From Rhizobium sp. SSA_523 (GTDB lineage Bacteria; Pseudomonadota; Alphaproteobacteria; Rhizobiales; Rhizobiaceae), in assembly GCF_030435705.1 (NCBI RefSeq), contig NZ_CP129381.1, forward strand, positions 1-64,000: DNA of 64,000 bases. Direction: 5' to 3'. Shown piece after piece: positions 7,808-16,177 of the stretch. Position 1 is the stretch's first letter. Each line of letters starts with the position of its first letter. Below the pieces are notes generated by a model. That model ran no database searches and was not told the origin of the DNA. It saw only the letters and a list, made by a program, of their open reading frames with translations. The position numbers were made by a program, and so were the translations under genes.

Positions 7808-8722
7808 ATGAACGGTATTTTGGACGGCAAGGTCGTGATCGTGACCGGCGGCGGTCAGGGAGTCGGCAAGGCGATTGCCGAGGGTCTGGCGGCGGAAGGC
7901 GCCAAGGTCGTGGTCAATGATATCGGCGTGACACTGACCGGCGAGGCGGAAAACGCTTCGGTGGCGGAAGAGGTCGCCGGTGCCATCCGCGCGCGGGGAG
8001 GCGAAGCGGTCAGCAGTACGGAGTCGATCGTCGATTGGGATGCGGCGCAATCGATCGTGCAGAGCGCGGTTGATCAGTTCGGGCGCGTGGACATGGTGGT
8101 CAACAACGCCGGCATCCTGCGCGATGCGATCTTTCACCGGATGGAGCCGGATCAGTTCCGTGCCGTGCTGGAAGTTCATCTGTTCGGCAGCTTCAACATC
8201 AGCCGTGCTGCCGCTCCGCATTTCAAGGCGCAGCAGGCGGGTTCCCTCGTCCATATGACATCGACCGCGGGCCTCATCGGCAATTTCGGCCAGGCCAATT
8301 ACATGGCGGCGAAAATGGGGATTGTCGGTCTGTCGCGCGCGATTGCCATGGACATGCAGCGCTTCAACGTCCGGTCCAACTGCATTGCACCCTTTGCCTG
8401 GAGCCGTATGGTGGGATCGATCCCCACCGAAACGGAAGCGGACAGGGATCGCGTGGCCAAGCTCAAGCGGATGACGCCGGAAAAGATCACGCCGCTCGTC
8501 GCCTTCCTCGGCTCCGACGCTGCGGCGGAAATTTCCGGACAGATCTTCTCGGTGCGCAACAATGAAGTCTATCTCTTCAACCAGCCGCGTCCGATCCGCA
8601 CGCTGCATAGCGGCTCCGGCTGGACGGCCAAGGCGCTGGCGGAGATCCTGCCGGGCGCACTGAAGACATCGCTGACGCCGCTCGAGCGGTCGGCCGACGT
8701 CATCTCCTGGGATCCGGTCTGA
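7808..8722 (+). CDS. SDR family 3-hydroxyacyl-CoA dehydrogenase-like protein
   Basis: 304 residues. The start at 7808 is set by GGGAG seven bases upstream and by the canonical SDR opening (LDGKVVIVTGGGQGVGKA). NAD-binding motif TGGGQGVG, then NNAGILRD, then the catalytic Ser in VHMTSTAG and Tyr-x3-Lys in ANYMAAK. The C-terminal extension with a repeated tryptophan region resembles the SDR domain of peroxisomal multifunctional enzyme type 2. The next gene is the matching MaoC-type hydratase 2, so the pair works as a split MFE-2: hydration of an enoyl-CoA, then oxidation of the (3R)-hydroxy group. The adjacent start and stop (TGATG) indicate coupling. Confidence 0.87.
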   Translation: MNGILDGKVVIVTGGGQGVGKAIAEGLAAEGAKVVVNDIGVTLTGEAENASVAEEVAGAIRARGGEAVSSTESIVDWDAAQSIVQSAVDQFGRVDMVVNNAGILRDAIFHRMEPDQFRAVLEVHLFGSFNISRAAAPHFKAQQAGSLVHMTSTAGLIGNFGQANYMAAKMGIVGLSRAIAMDMQRFNVRSNCIAPFAWSRMVGSIPTETEADRDRVAKLKRMTPEKITPLVAFLGSDAAAEISGQIFSVRNNEVYLFNQPRPIRTLHSGSGWTAKALAEILPGALKTSLTPLERSADVISWDPV

Positions 8723-9588
8723 TGGCGTTGAACGAAAAGGCGCTGATGGCGCTGGATATTCCGCCCGTCCGAACGACCTATGATTGGCGCGACAGCGTCC
8801 TCTATGCCCTGGGCCTCGGCTATGGCGACGATCCGATCGATCCGCGTCAACTTCGCTTCGTGACGGAAGAGGAGCAGCAGGCCATGCCGGCAATGGCCAA
8901 TGTTCTGGGTCATGACGGGAGCTGGATGCGCGATGCTGCCACCGGCATCGATTATCTGCGAGTCGTACATGGCGAGCAGTCCATGCATATCCGTCATCCG
9001 CTGCCCGTTTCGGGCGAGATCATCGCCCGCACGACGATCGAGGAAGTCGTCGACAAGGGCGAGGGCAAGGGCGCGCTGGTGACTGCGCGCCGCGAAATCG
9101 AGGATGCGCGGACCGGCCTGCATTATGCGACGATCCGCATGACCATTTTCTGCCGCGGCGCCGGCGGCTTCGGGGGCAAAAGTGAGAGCCATCGCAAGCC
9201 GCATCCGCAGCCGGACAGCCCACCGGCAAGATCGGTGACGGTCGCGACGCCTCGGCAGCTGGCGTTGATCTATCGACTGTCCGGCGATTACAACCCCTTG
9301 CATTCCAGGCCGGAAACAGCGGCAAAGGCGGGTTTCGAGCGACCGATCCTGCATGGATTGGCTACGTTCGGTATCGCCTGTCGCGCCTTGATGCAGGAAT
9401 TCTGCGCCAGCGAGGCAGAGGCCGTCAAAGGTCTCGAAGGGCGGTTTTCCGCGCCCGTCTATCCCGGCGAGACCGTCACCATAGACATCTGGCCGCAGCA
9501 GCCGGGCGTCGCGGCCTTCTCCGCACGCGTCGGAAGCCGCGATGTTCTGAAGAACGGCCGTTTCGAATTCGACGCGCAGGAGGCGTGA
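8722..9588 (+). CDS. MaoC family (R)-specific enoyl-CoA hydratase 2
   Basis: 288 residues, double hot-dog architecture. The N-terminal half (about 1-150) is a substrate-binding hot dog with the HGEQSMHIRHPLP segment. The C-terminal half carries the hydratase 2 motif LIYRLSGDYNPLHSRP, supplying the catalytic Asp and His, followed by GFERPILHGLATFG. It belongs with the upstream SDR as a split multifunctional enzyme type 2. This is the second hydratase of the operon, so one probably acts on the ring or branched portion and the other on a shortened chain. Starts on the last base of the SDR stop codon. Confidence 0.9.
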   Translation: MALNEKALMALDIPPVRTTYDWRDSVLYALGLGYGDDPIDPRQLRFVTEEEQQAMPAMANVLGHDGSWMRDAATGIDYLRVVHGEQSMHIRHPLPVSGEIIARTTIEEVVDKGEGKGALVTARREIEDARTGLHYATIRMTIFCRGAGGFGGKSESHRKPHPQPDSPPARSVTVATPRQLALIYRLSGDYNPLHSRPETAAKAGFERPILHGLATFGIACRALMQEFCASEAEAVKGLEGRFSAPVYPGETVTIDIWPQQPGVAAFSARVGSRDVLKNGRFEFDAQEA

Positions 9589-9590
9589 CC

Positions 9591-10751
9591 ATGGATTTCT
9601 CATTGACCGACGATCAGAGGCAATTGCAGGAGGCAGCGCGCAAATTTGCCCAGAAGGAATTGCCGCGGCTCGCCGATGAGGTGGACGAGACCGGGCATCC
9701 GGTGAGTGCGGAGTGGCTCTCCCGCTATGCGGAACTGGGCTTCCTCGGTGTGAATGCCGCAGAGGACTATGGCGGACTCGGCCTGCCGCATCTCGACGCC
9801 TATCTGGTTATGGAGGAATTCGCCAAGATCTCCGTAGGCGTGGCTTTCCCCGTTTTCGAATGCCTGGCAGGTCCCGTGCGCATCGTCGAGGCGCTCGGCC
9901 ATCCCGATCTTGCGCGGCGGGTCGTTCCGCAGGCCGTCGAAGGCAAGATGCTGGTGGCCATCTCCATGTCGGAACCGGATGCCGGCACGGCCCTGACCGA
10001 TCTGCGCACCACGGCCCGCTTTGACGGCGACGAGATTGTCCTGAACGGCACTAAGCGCTGGTGCTCCGGCGCCGGCCACTCCCAAGGCTATGTCGTCTTC
10101 TGCCGTTTCGACGAGATTGCCGGCGCCAAAGGCATCGGCGCCGTCTTCGTCGACAAGGAGACGCCCGGCGTGAGCTTCGGCAGCCAAGAGAAGCTGATGG
10201 GTTTCCGCGGAGTCCCCTCGGCCGATATCACGCTCGAAGAGGTGCGGGTGCCGCGCGAACATCTGATTGTCGCGGCCGGCGGTTTTCCGAAACTCATGGG
10301 CCTTTTCAACCTGGAGCGTCTCGGCAATGCGACGATGGCGCTCGGTGTCGCCGCGGGCGCATTGGAACAGGTAACCGCCTATATCCAGGAGCGGCGGCAA
10401 TTCGGCCGGCCGCTCGTGGATTTTCAGGCCGTGCAATTGCGGCTTGCCGAAATGGCCATCAAGGTCGAGGCCGCCCGGCTGATGATCCATCGGGCTGCGG
10501 CGACGGCCGGCAGGGGATTGCCGCAATCCAACGAGGCGGCCATGGCCAAATGCATGGCCAATGAGATCACCCGCGAGGTCACGACGGCGGCGATGCAGCT
10601 GATGGGCGGCTATGGCTATGTGCGTGAGTACGGCATGGAGCGCCGCGTCCGCGACAGTTTCGGCTGGGGCATTGCCGGTGGGTCGATCGACATTCAGAAA
10701 GTCAACATCGCGGCCGGCCTGGTGGGCCGTCGCTTCAACCAGCGGGGATGA
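9591..10751 (+). CDS. Acyl-CoA dehydrogenase with the catalytic Glu apparently in the isovaleryl-type position
   Basis: FAD-dependent alpha-beta dehydrogenase of acyl-CoA thioesters, 386 residues. The ATG at 9591 is used because AGGAGG lies seven bases upstream. Family blocks: SEPDAGTALTDLRTTA, NGTKRWCSG, and QFGRPLVDFQAVQ. The Glu of MCAD/SCAD (in YEGT) is replaced: the equivalent stretch reads IAGGSIDIQ. A Glu is present at residue 242 in NLERLGNA, the place used as catalytic base by isovaleryl-CoA and long-chain enzymes, so activity is probably retained with branched or bulky substrates. The assignment of the base is by pattern matching, not by alignment software. Confidence 0.9.
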   Translation: MDFSLTDDQRQLQEAARKFAQKELPRLADEVDETGHPVSAEWLSRYAELGFLGVNAAEDYGGLGLPHLDAYLVMEEFAKISVGVAFPVFECLAGPVRIVEALGHPDLARRVVPQAVEGKMLVAISMSEPDAGTALTDLRTTARFDGDEIVLNGTKRWCSGAGHSQGYVVFCRFDEIAGAKGIGAVFVDKETPGVSFGSQEKLMGFRGVPSADITLEEVRVPREHLIVAAGGFPKLMGLFNLERLGNATMALGVAAGALEQVTAYIQERRQFGRPLVDFQAVQLRLAEMAIKVEAARLMIHRAAATAGRGLPQSNEAAMAKCMANEITREVTTAAMQLMGGYGYVREYGMERRVRDSFGWGIAGGSIDIQKVNIAAGLVGRRFNQRG

Positions 10752-10754
10752 GCG

Positions 10755-11879
10755 GTGACGGGACATGTGTTGATCGCCGGCGCCTCCGGCGTCATCGGCC
10801 AGGCGGCGGTGGCGCAGTTTGCCCTGCGCGGCTTTCAGGTGACCGCATTGTCGAGGCGGCGGCCGGCCGTCGCCGCTGTCTTCGATCACCGAGCGGTGGA
10901 TCTGCGGGATCGGCAAGCCTGCGCCGAAGCGCTCTCCACGCTGCCCCCGGTCACCCATATCGTCTATGCCGCTCTCTATGAGGAGCCGGACCTGGTGTCG
11001 GGCTGGCGCTCGGCGGAACAGATGAATGTCAATCTCTCCATGCTGCGGCATCTGGTGGAGCCGCTGCTGGCACGGGGCGATCGGCCGCATGTCTCGCTGT
11101 TTCAAGGAACCAAGGCCTATGGGGTGCATATCCGCCCGATCGCCGTGCCGGCGCGCGAGAGCTGGCCGCGTCATGACCACGCGAATTTCTATTGGCTGCA
11201 GGAGGATTTTCTGCAGGCCAGACAGGCCGAGGGAAAGCTGACGCTGACGATATTCCGACCGCAGGTGGTGTTCGGCGATGCCGTGGGCGTGGCAATGAAT
11301 GTCGTGCCGGTCATCGGCGTCTATGCCACCCTGGAGACTGCCGCGGGACGCCCTCTGCGCTATCCGGGTGGGCCGGCCTATCTGCTCGAAGCGGTGGATG
11401 CCGGCCTTATCGCAAAAGCGCTCGTCTGGGCGGCGGCAAGCCCGCGCGCCTGGGGAGAATGCTTCAACATCACCAATGGCGATGTCTTCGTCTGGCAGAA
11501 TGTCTGGCCGAGGATCGCCGAGGCCCTGGGTTGCGAGGTGGGGACGCCGCAACGGCAGATTCTGGCCGCGGCATTGCCCGAACAGGCTGAGGCCTGGCGG
11601 CGAATGGCCGCTCGGCTTGAGCTTGCGGAGGCCGAGTTGCCATCCCTTCTGGGTCATTCGCATCATTATGCCGATTTCGTCTTCGCGACGCATGCCAAGC
11701 GCGATCCGGCGCCGGCGCTCGTCAGCACGATCAAGCTGCGGCAGGCCGGCTTTGCCGACTGCATCGACACAGAAGACATGTTTCGGCTGCAGATCGAAGC
11801 ATTGCAGTCAAGACGGCTGCTCCCAACCCCCCAGCAGATGAAAAAGCTTCGGACCGCAGCAAAAGAGACTGCGGCCTGA
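10755..11879 (+). CDS. PRISE-type SDR (progesterone 5-beta-reductase/iridoid synthase-like enone reductase)
   Basis: 374 residues from a GTG at 10755. NADPH motif GASGVIGQ at residues 9-16. The family hallmarks are GTKAYG (Lys120) and NFYWLQED (Tyr146), matching the Lys and Tyr that hold the enolate in 5-beta-reductases, plus the C-terminal NITNGDVFVW. PRISE enzymes reduce activated C=C bonds of enones, including steroids, iridoid precursors and small enones. Such an enzyme inside a beta-oxidation operon suggests a cyclic or conjugated ketone among the intermediates. It starts four bases after the acyl-CoA dehydrogenase stop. Confidence 0.82.
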   Translation: MTGHVLIAGASGVIGQAAVAQFALRGFQVTALSRRRPAVAAVFDHRAVDLRDRQACAEALSTLPPVTHIVYAALYEEPDLVSGWRSAEQMNVNLSMLRHLVEPLLARGDRPHVSLFQGTKAYGVHIRPIAVPARESWPRHDHANFYWLQEDFLQARQAEGKLTLTIFRPQVVFGDAVGVAMNVVPVIGVYATLETAAGRPLRYPGGPAYLLEAVDAGLIAKALVWAAASPRAWGECFNITNGDVFVWQNVWPRIAEALGCEVGTPQRQILAAALPEQAEAWRRMAARLELAEAELPSLLGHSHHYADFVFATHAKRDPAPALVSTIKLRQAGFADCIDTEDMFRLQIEALQSRRLLPTPQQMKKLRTAAKETAA

Positions 11880-11903
11880 GAACCATCACGAGAGGAGACT
11901 GGA

Positions 11904-12920
11904 ATGCAGCGTTGGAAAAATCGGCCAGAGGGTTCTAATTGGGGCGAATTCGGTGAGGACGATCAGGTCGGCCGGATGAATCTGCTGACGGCGGACAGAC
12001 GGTTGCGCGGCGCTCAGGAGATTCGCGAGGGTCACTCCTTCTGCCTCAGCCTGCCGCTGGATTATCCAGGTGGAAACGTTCTGTTTCCCTATCGGAAGCC
12101 GCCCGTCTTCCATCACGAAAAGCGCGGCGAGGGGCATAATTTCAATTATCGCCTGAGCGGCGTCTGCGATTGCTATTCGGACGTCATCTGCGATGACGCG
12201 GTGACGCTCTATACGCAGTATTCGACGCAATGGGATGCTCTCTCCCATGTCGGCCAGATGTTCGACGCCGATGGCGACGGCATCGCGAAAAAAGTGTATT
12301 ATAACGGCTTTCGCGGCGGTCACGATATCGTCGGTCCGGACGAGCGCGCCGATCCAGATGGCGCGCGTGCGCTGGGCATTGAGAAACTGGCGGTGGCCGG
12401 GGTGCAAGGCCGCGGCGTGCTGGTGGATCTCGAACGCATCTACGGCCACAGCCGCGTCGCGGTCGGCTATGACGAAATGATGGCGGCGATCGAGGCGCAG
12501 AAGATCGACGTCCTGACCGGCGATTTCCTGTGCGTTTATACGGGATTCGCGGATGTGTTGCTGTCGATGAACAGATCGCCGGACGGCGAGGTGCTGGCGC
12601 GGTCCTGTGCCGCGCTCGATGGGCGCGATTCCAAGCTGCTCAACTGGATCACCGATAGTGGTATCGTGGCGATCTGCGCGGATAATTTCGCCGTCGAGAT
12701 CTATCCGGCGAGGATGATCGAAGGCGACAGTTTTCCAGGCCTGCCGCTCCACAATCATTGCCTTTTCAAGCTGGGCATCCATCTTGGCGAACTCTGGTAT
12801 TTTTCAGAGCTGGCCGCCTGGTTGAGGAAGACGCAGCGCTCTGCCTTCTTTCTGACGGCGCCGCCACTGCGGCTTCCCGGCTCCGTCGGCTCACCGCTGA
12901 CGCCGGTTGCGACCGTTTGA
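11904..12920 (+). CDS. Cyclase-family (KynB-like) metal-dependent hydrolase
   Basis: 338 residues, the longer branch of the cyclase/kynurenine-formamidase superfamily. The metal-site region reads YSTQWDALSHVG (TQWD at 108-111, His115), the variant of HxGTHxDxPxH seen in this branch, and a second conserved stretch is VDLERIYGH. A GAGAGGAGA ribosome site precedes the ATG. Family members hydrolyse amides, lactones or cyclic ketone intermediates. As last gene of the operon it is a plausible ring-opening or lactone hydrolase. The stop is followed by a short C/G-rich self-complementary run near 12940. Substrate unknown. Confidence 0.78.
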   Translation: MQRWKNRPEGSNWGEFGEDDQVGRMNLLTADRRLRGAQEIREGHSFCLSLPLDYPGGNVLFPYRKPPVFHHEKRGEGHNFNYRLSGVCDCYSDVICDDAVTLYTQYSTQWDALSHVGQMFDADGDGIAKKVYYNGFRGGHDIVGPDERADPDGARALGIEKLAVAGVQGRGVLVDLERIYGHSRVAVGYDEMMAAIEAQKIDVLTGDFLCVYTGFADVLLSMNRSPDGEVLARSCAALDGRDSKLLNWITDSGIVAICADNFAVEIYPARMIEGDSFPGLPLHNHCLFKLGIHLGELWYFSELAAWLRKTQRSAFFLTAPPLRLPGSVGSPLTPVATV

Positions 12921-13256
12921 GATAAGCCGCCAAAGGCCTTCCCCCGGGGGTGGCCGTCCGGAAATGGGCGCTAGACCTCATCGCTGCGCTGCAAGACATA
13001 GAGCCAGTTGACAAATCTTGCAGGCCTTCGACAAACGATGCGCGATGACAGGCTTGACGCTTATCAACGGCGGTGGCGGCGCCGAGGTCGATGCAGCCCA
13101 TGTTCGCCCCTATGAAGGCAACGGCCCGGACATTCTTTCGAATGGTATCGTGCTTTCTGGCACCGCTCACTGGATGTTCGATCGCCGCCTGAGCGGCTTG
13201 TCGGATGGTCAAGAGCAGAAAATGCCCGCCGCGCTTTCGCGGTCAACGGATTCGCT
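12921..13256. other. Intergenic stretch between convergent genes holding a gene remnant
   Basis: 336 bases between the cyclase-family gene and the MarR gene. The first part contains CCCCCGGGGG near 12942 inside a GGCC...GGCC frame, a possible weak terminator for the CoA operon with no T tract. The rest is occupied by a 5'-truncated HNH endonuclease remnant, annotated separately. Nothing else is evident. Confidence 0.6.
13018..13215 (+). pseudogene. Remnant of an HNH endonuclease (C-terminal HNH region only)
   Basis: An open frame reads KRCAMTGLTLINGGGG, then AAHVRPYEGNGPDILSNGI, then LSGTAHWMFDRRLSG. This is the C-terminal HNH module of a restriction-endonuclease-like family common in Rhizobiales: Cys for structure, AAH with the first catalytic His, GPD, N and HWMFDR. 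An in-frame stop at 13009 cuts off the whole N-terminal part, and after about 13212 the frame reads through into sequence antisense to the MarR gene, so both ends are lost. Probably a dead fragment left by a rearrangement at the end of the CoA operon. Confidence 0.72.
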
Positions 13257-13793
13257 TCAGAGCGACGCTGCAGCGCGGGCCGCCTGGTCATAATGCCCGG
13301 AAAGTGCCCGCAGCCTTGCCGCGACATCCGAAAGGCTGTCGATCGAGACTTCGGTAGACAGAACGGATTTGACGAGTAGGCTCTCGCGGGTCGCCTTGTA
13401 GCGGGCGCAGGCATCGGCACCGGCTTCCGTCACCATGACCAGCTTTTCCTTGCCGCGCCGGCCTGACCGGATCAGCTTCAGCCGTTCCAGTTTTTTCAGC
13501 GCGTAGGTAACGACATGGGTATCCTCGATATTCAGCACGAGCGCGATATCGGCGAGCGTCTTCGGCTTGTTGCGGCTGTTGATGTTGTGCAGAACGAGGA
13601 TGTCGACCGGCGACAGGTCCGGCACGCCGGCTACTGCCATGCACCGCACCATCCAGCGGCTGAAGGCATGGTTCAGCATCACGAGGCCGAACTCAATTTC
13701 CGACAGCGCGGGCAGGGCGCCGCTCGCCAGATGTTCGGAAGACACGATCGGGCCGAGATTATCCTTTGCCGTGGCCTCTTTCTCTTCTGTCAT
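13257..13793 (-). CDS. MarR family winged-helix transcriptional regulator
   Basis: 178 residues. The start at 13793 is preceded by GGGAGAAG; a longer in-frame version to 13889 would overlap the DctP gene. The winged-helix region spans about residues 55-130: LSPVDILVLHNIN, KTLADIALVLNIEDTHVVTYALKKLERLKLI (recognition helix) and SGRRGKEKLVMVTEAG (wing). It is the last gene of the TRAP operon, 55 bases after dctP with a hairpin in the gap. The likely target is the perfect palindrome at 16888-16904 between the TRAP operon and the divergent hydantoinase gene. The ligand is presumably the imported compound or its product; this is inference. Confidence 0.87.
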   Translation of the reverse strand: MTEEKEATAKDNLGPIVSSEHLASGALPALSEIEFGLVMLNHAFSRWMVRCMAVAGVPDLSPVDILVLHNINSRNKPKTLADIALVLNIEDTHVVTYALKKLERLKLIRSGRRGKEKLVMVTEAGADACARYKATRESLLVKSVLSTEVSIDSLSDVAARLRALSGHYDQAARAAASL

Positions 13794-13817
13794 GCTCTTC
13801 TCCCACGAAAGACAGAC

Positions 13818-13839
13818 GCCGCGACATGAATGCCGCGGC
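13818..13839 (-). terminator. Hairpin between dctP and the MarR gene
   Basis: GCCGCG at 13818-13823 and CGCGGC at 13834-13839 enclose a ten-base loop, directly after the dctP stop on the minus strand. There is no T tract, so it may be an mRNA-stabilising stem or a partial terminator that keeps the regulator less expressed than the binding protein. Low confidence. Confidence 0.35.
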
Positions 13840-13848
13840 GCCCTGGGA

Positions 13849-14835
13849 TCACTTCTTGTAGGCGTCAAGAATCGCCTGGCCTTCGGCACCAGCTTTCTTC
13901 GACCAGTCTTCGGTCAGCTTGGCGCCGACTTCAGATAGGCCGCTCTTCAGTTCGGCGGAGGGTTCCAGAACCTGCATTCCGTTCTGCTTCAGCGTGTCCA
14001 TGTAGGACTTGGTCTTTTCGGCAGCGAGCGTCCAGCCGCGGGTTTCGGCGGCGGCGGCCGCATCCGTCACGGCCTTCTGGACCGCCGGATCAAGGGCGGC
14101 GAAGGCAGCCTTGTTGACGAAGATGACGTTCTTCGGGATCCAGGCCTGGGTATCGTAATAGTGGGTCAGCGATTCCCAGATCTTGCTGTCGACGCCCGTC
14201 GCAGACGAGGTCATCAGTCCGTCGACGACGCCGGTGGCGAGGGCCTGCGGCAGTTCGGCCGCCTGGACCGTGACCGGTTGGGCGCCGACCAGTTCGGCGA
14301 TGCGCGAGGTGCCGACATTATAGGCGCGCCATTTCAGTCCCTTCAGGTCAGCAACGCTGTTGACGTCCTTTTTGGTATAGACGCCCTGCGGCGGCCACGG
14401 CGTGGTGTAGAGAAGCTTCAGGCCCTGCTTGTCGAGCGCCTGTTCGATGGCGGGCTTGGACGCTTCCCAGAGCTTCTTCGACTGGTCGAAGCTGGTTGCG
14501 AGGAAGGGCACCACATCGAGGCCGTAGATCGGGTTCTCGTTTTCATGCAGCGACAGAAGCACTTCTCCGGCCTGCGCCTGGCCGGTCTGAACGGCGCGCT
14601 TGATTTCCGGTGCCTTGAACAGCGAGGCGTTGGGATGAACGGTAATCTTCAGCGCGCCGCTGGTCGCGGTCTCGACGTCCTTGGCGAACTGGTTGAGGTT
14701 TTCGACATGGTAGTTGGCCGGCGGATAGGCCGAAGGCAGAACCCAGGCGGTCTGCGCCAGCGCCGCGCCGGCACCGGCGATAAGAGCTGCGGCGGTCAGG
14801 CCGAGGCTTTTCAACGTCTTGAAATGCATGGTCAT
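13849..14835 (-). CDS. TRAP transporter periplasmic solute-binding protein (DctP family)
   Basis: 328 residues: signal peptide (hydrophobic core near 12-25, AALAQ cleavage), then the DctP fold. The stretch VHPNASLFKAPEIKRAVQTGQ leads to the GLKWRAYNVGTSRIAELVGAQPV block, whose Arg is the carboxylate-clamping residue position of TRAP receptors. The conserved VIFVNKAAFAALD helix follows. An AGGGG site lies nine bases before the start at 14835; an ATG two codons later is also possible. Part of the dctQ-dctM-dctP-marR operon, 23 bases after dctM. The receptor should bind a carboxylate; with the divergent hydantoinase/5-oxoprolinase, a cyclic amide acid such as 5-oxoproline or a hydantoin is plausible. 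Confidence 0.92.
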   Translation of the reverse strand: MTMHFKTLKSLGLTAAALIAGAGAALAQTAWVLPSAYPPANYHVENLNQFAKDVETATSGALKITVHPNASLFKAPEIKRAVQTGQAQAGEVLLSLHENENPIYGLDVVPFLATSFDQSKKLWEASKPAIEQALDKQGLKLLYTTPWPPQGVYTKKDVNSVADLKGLKWRAYNVGTSRIAELVGAQPVTVQAAELPQALATGVVDGLMTSSATGVDSKIWESLTHYYDTQAWIPKNVIFVNKAAFAALDPAVQKAVTDAAAAAETRGWTLAAEKTKSYMDTLKQNGMQVLEPSAELKSGLSEVGAKLTEDWSKKAGAEGQAILDAYKK

Positions 14836-14858
14836 GTGTTCATTCCCCTTTTTGAGCT

Positions 14859-16175
14859 TTATCCCGGATAAACCATTCGTGGCAGGACCAGCACGATTTC
14901 CGGGAAAATCGTGAGGATGGCGACCGTCGCCAGAAGCAGGAAGAAGAAGGGCAAAGCGGCTTTTGCCACCGTCAGGCTGTCGCGGCCGCTCATCGTCTGC
15001 AGGACGAAGAGATTAAAGCCGACCGGCGGGGTGATCTGCGCCATCTCGACCATCAGCACCAGGAAAATGCCGAACCAGACGAGATCGAAGCCGGCCTGCT
15101 GGATCATCGGCAGCACGACTACGGTCGTCAGCACGATCATCGACAGGCCGTCGATGGCGCAGCCAAGCAGGACATACATAAGCGTCAGGACGGCGATCAG
15201 CGCGTAGGGGCTGAGCTGGAAACTGTCGACCCACGTGGCCAGCGCATTTGGAATTCCGGTATAGCCCATGGCAATTGACATATAGCCGGCGCCGGTCAGG
15301 ATCAGCATGATCATCGAGGTCATACGCGTGGCGCCCATGACGCTTTCAATAAAACTCTTCCAGGTCAGCGCCTTCTGCCAGAGTGCGATGACGAGCGCAC
15401 CGAGCACGCCCCAGGCGGCGCATTCCGTCGCCGTGGCCCAGCCGAGCATCAGCGCTCCGAAGACGGTGAGGATCAGCGCCGCCAGCGGAATGAGGTTCAA
15501 GGTCTGCCTCAGCTTTTCGCTGAACGAGATTCTCGGTTCCGGTGCGGGGCTCTGGTCGGGATTGGCGACGTGCCAAGCAACGATCGCGCCCATATAGAGG
15601 GCCATGACGATGACGGCGGGCACGAGACCGGCCATGAACATCTGGATGATCGAAACATTGGCGGCCACTGCATAGACGATCATCGGGATGGAGGGCGGCA
15701 CGAGGAAGCCGAGCGTACCGGCACCGGCCAGCGAGCCCAGGCTGATCTTCTCGTTATAACCGCGCTTCTTCAGTTCCGGCAGGGTGATCTTCGCGACCAT
15801 CGCCGTCGTGGCGGCGGACGAACCCGACACCGCGCCGAACAGGCCGCAGCCAAGAACGTTGACATGGACAAGCCGGCCGGGCACCCAGTTGAGCCAGGGC
15901 GACAGGCCGCGGAACATTTCGTCCGACAGCCGCGTGCGGTAGAGGATCTCCCCCATCCAGATGAAGAGCGGCAATGCCGCGAGACTCCAGGAGGCCGAAC
16001 CGCTCCAGGCATTTGTCGCAAGCGCTGCCCCCAGCTGAATTCCGGCCGGGGCGAACTGCATGGCGATGAAGCCGCAGATCAGCAGCGAGAGGCCGATCCA
16101 CACACCGCTGATGAGCAACAGCAGCATCGCTGCGAGGATGAGGCCGGAAATTTCGACGAGATAGCTGGCATCCAT
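14859..16175 (-). CDS. dctM: TRAP transporter large permease (DctM family)
   Basis: 438 residues, about twelve hydrophobic segments, the usual DctM length. The start at 16175 lies two bases after the DctQ stop; the frame is open further upstream, but that part is the shadow of dctQ. Family blocks: AALPLFIWMGEILYRTRLSD, LFGAVSGSSAATTAMVAKITLPE (the scoop-motif region), LGFLVPPSIPMIVYAVA and AQITPPVGFNLFVLQ. It moves solute with sodium or protons after delivery by the DctP receptor. No sign of damage. Confidence 0.93.
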   Translation of the reverse strand: MDASYLVEISGLILAAMLLLLISGVWIGLSLLICGFIAMQFAPAGIQLGAALATNAWSGSASWSLAALPLFIWMGEILYRTRLSDEMFRGLSPWLNWVPGRLVHVNVLGCGLFGAVSGSSAATTAMVAKITLPELKKRGYNEKISLGSLAGAGTLGFLVPPSIPMIVYAVAANVSIIQMFMAGLVPAVIVMALYMGAIVAWHVANPDQSPAPEPRISFSEKLRQTLNLIPLAALILTVFGALMLGWATATECAAWGVLGALVIALWQKALTWKSFIESVMGATRMTSMIMLILTGAGYMSIAMGYTGIPNALATWVDSFQLSPYALIAVLTLMYVLLGCAIDGLSMIVLTTVVVLPMIQQAGFDLVWFGIFLVLMVEMAQITPPVGFNLFVLQTMSGRDSLTVAKAALPFFFLLLATVAILTIFPEIVLVLPRMVYPG

Positions 16176-16177
16176 CG

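Noticed and set aside
9600..11693. 697-codon open frame on the minus strand
   Set aside because: Antisense shadow of the acyl-CoA dehydrogenase and PRISE genes; low-complexity His/Arg/Gly-rich translation with no family motifs.
12938..12955. C/G self-complementary run after the CoA operon as terminator
   Set aside because: The arms meet without a loop and no T tract follows; too weak to call.
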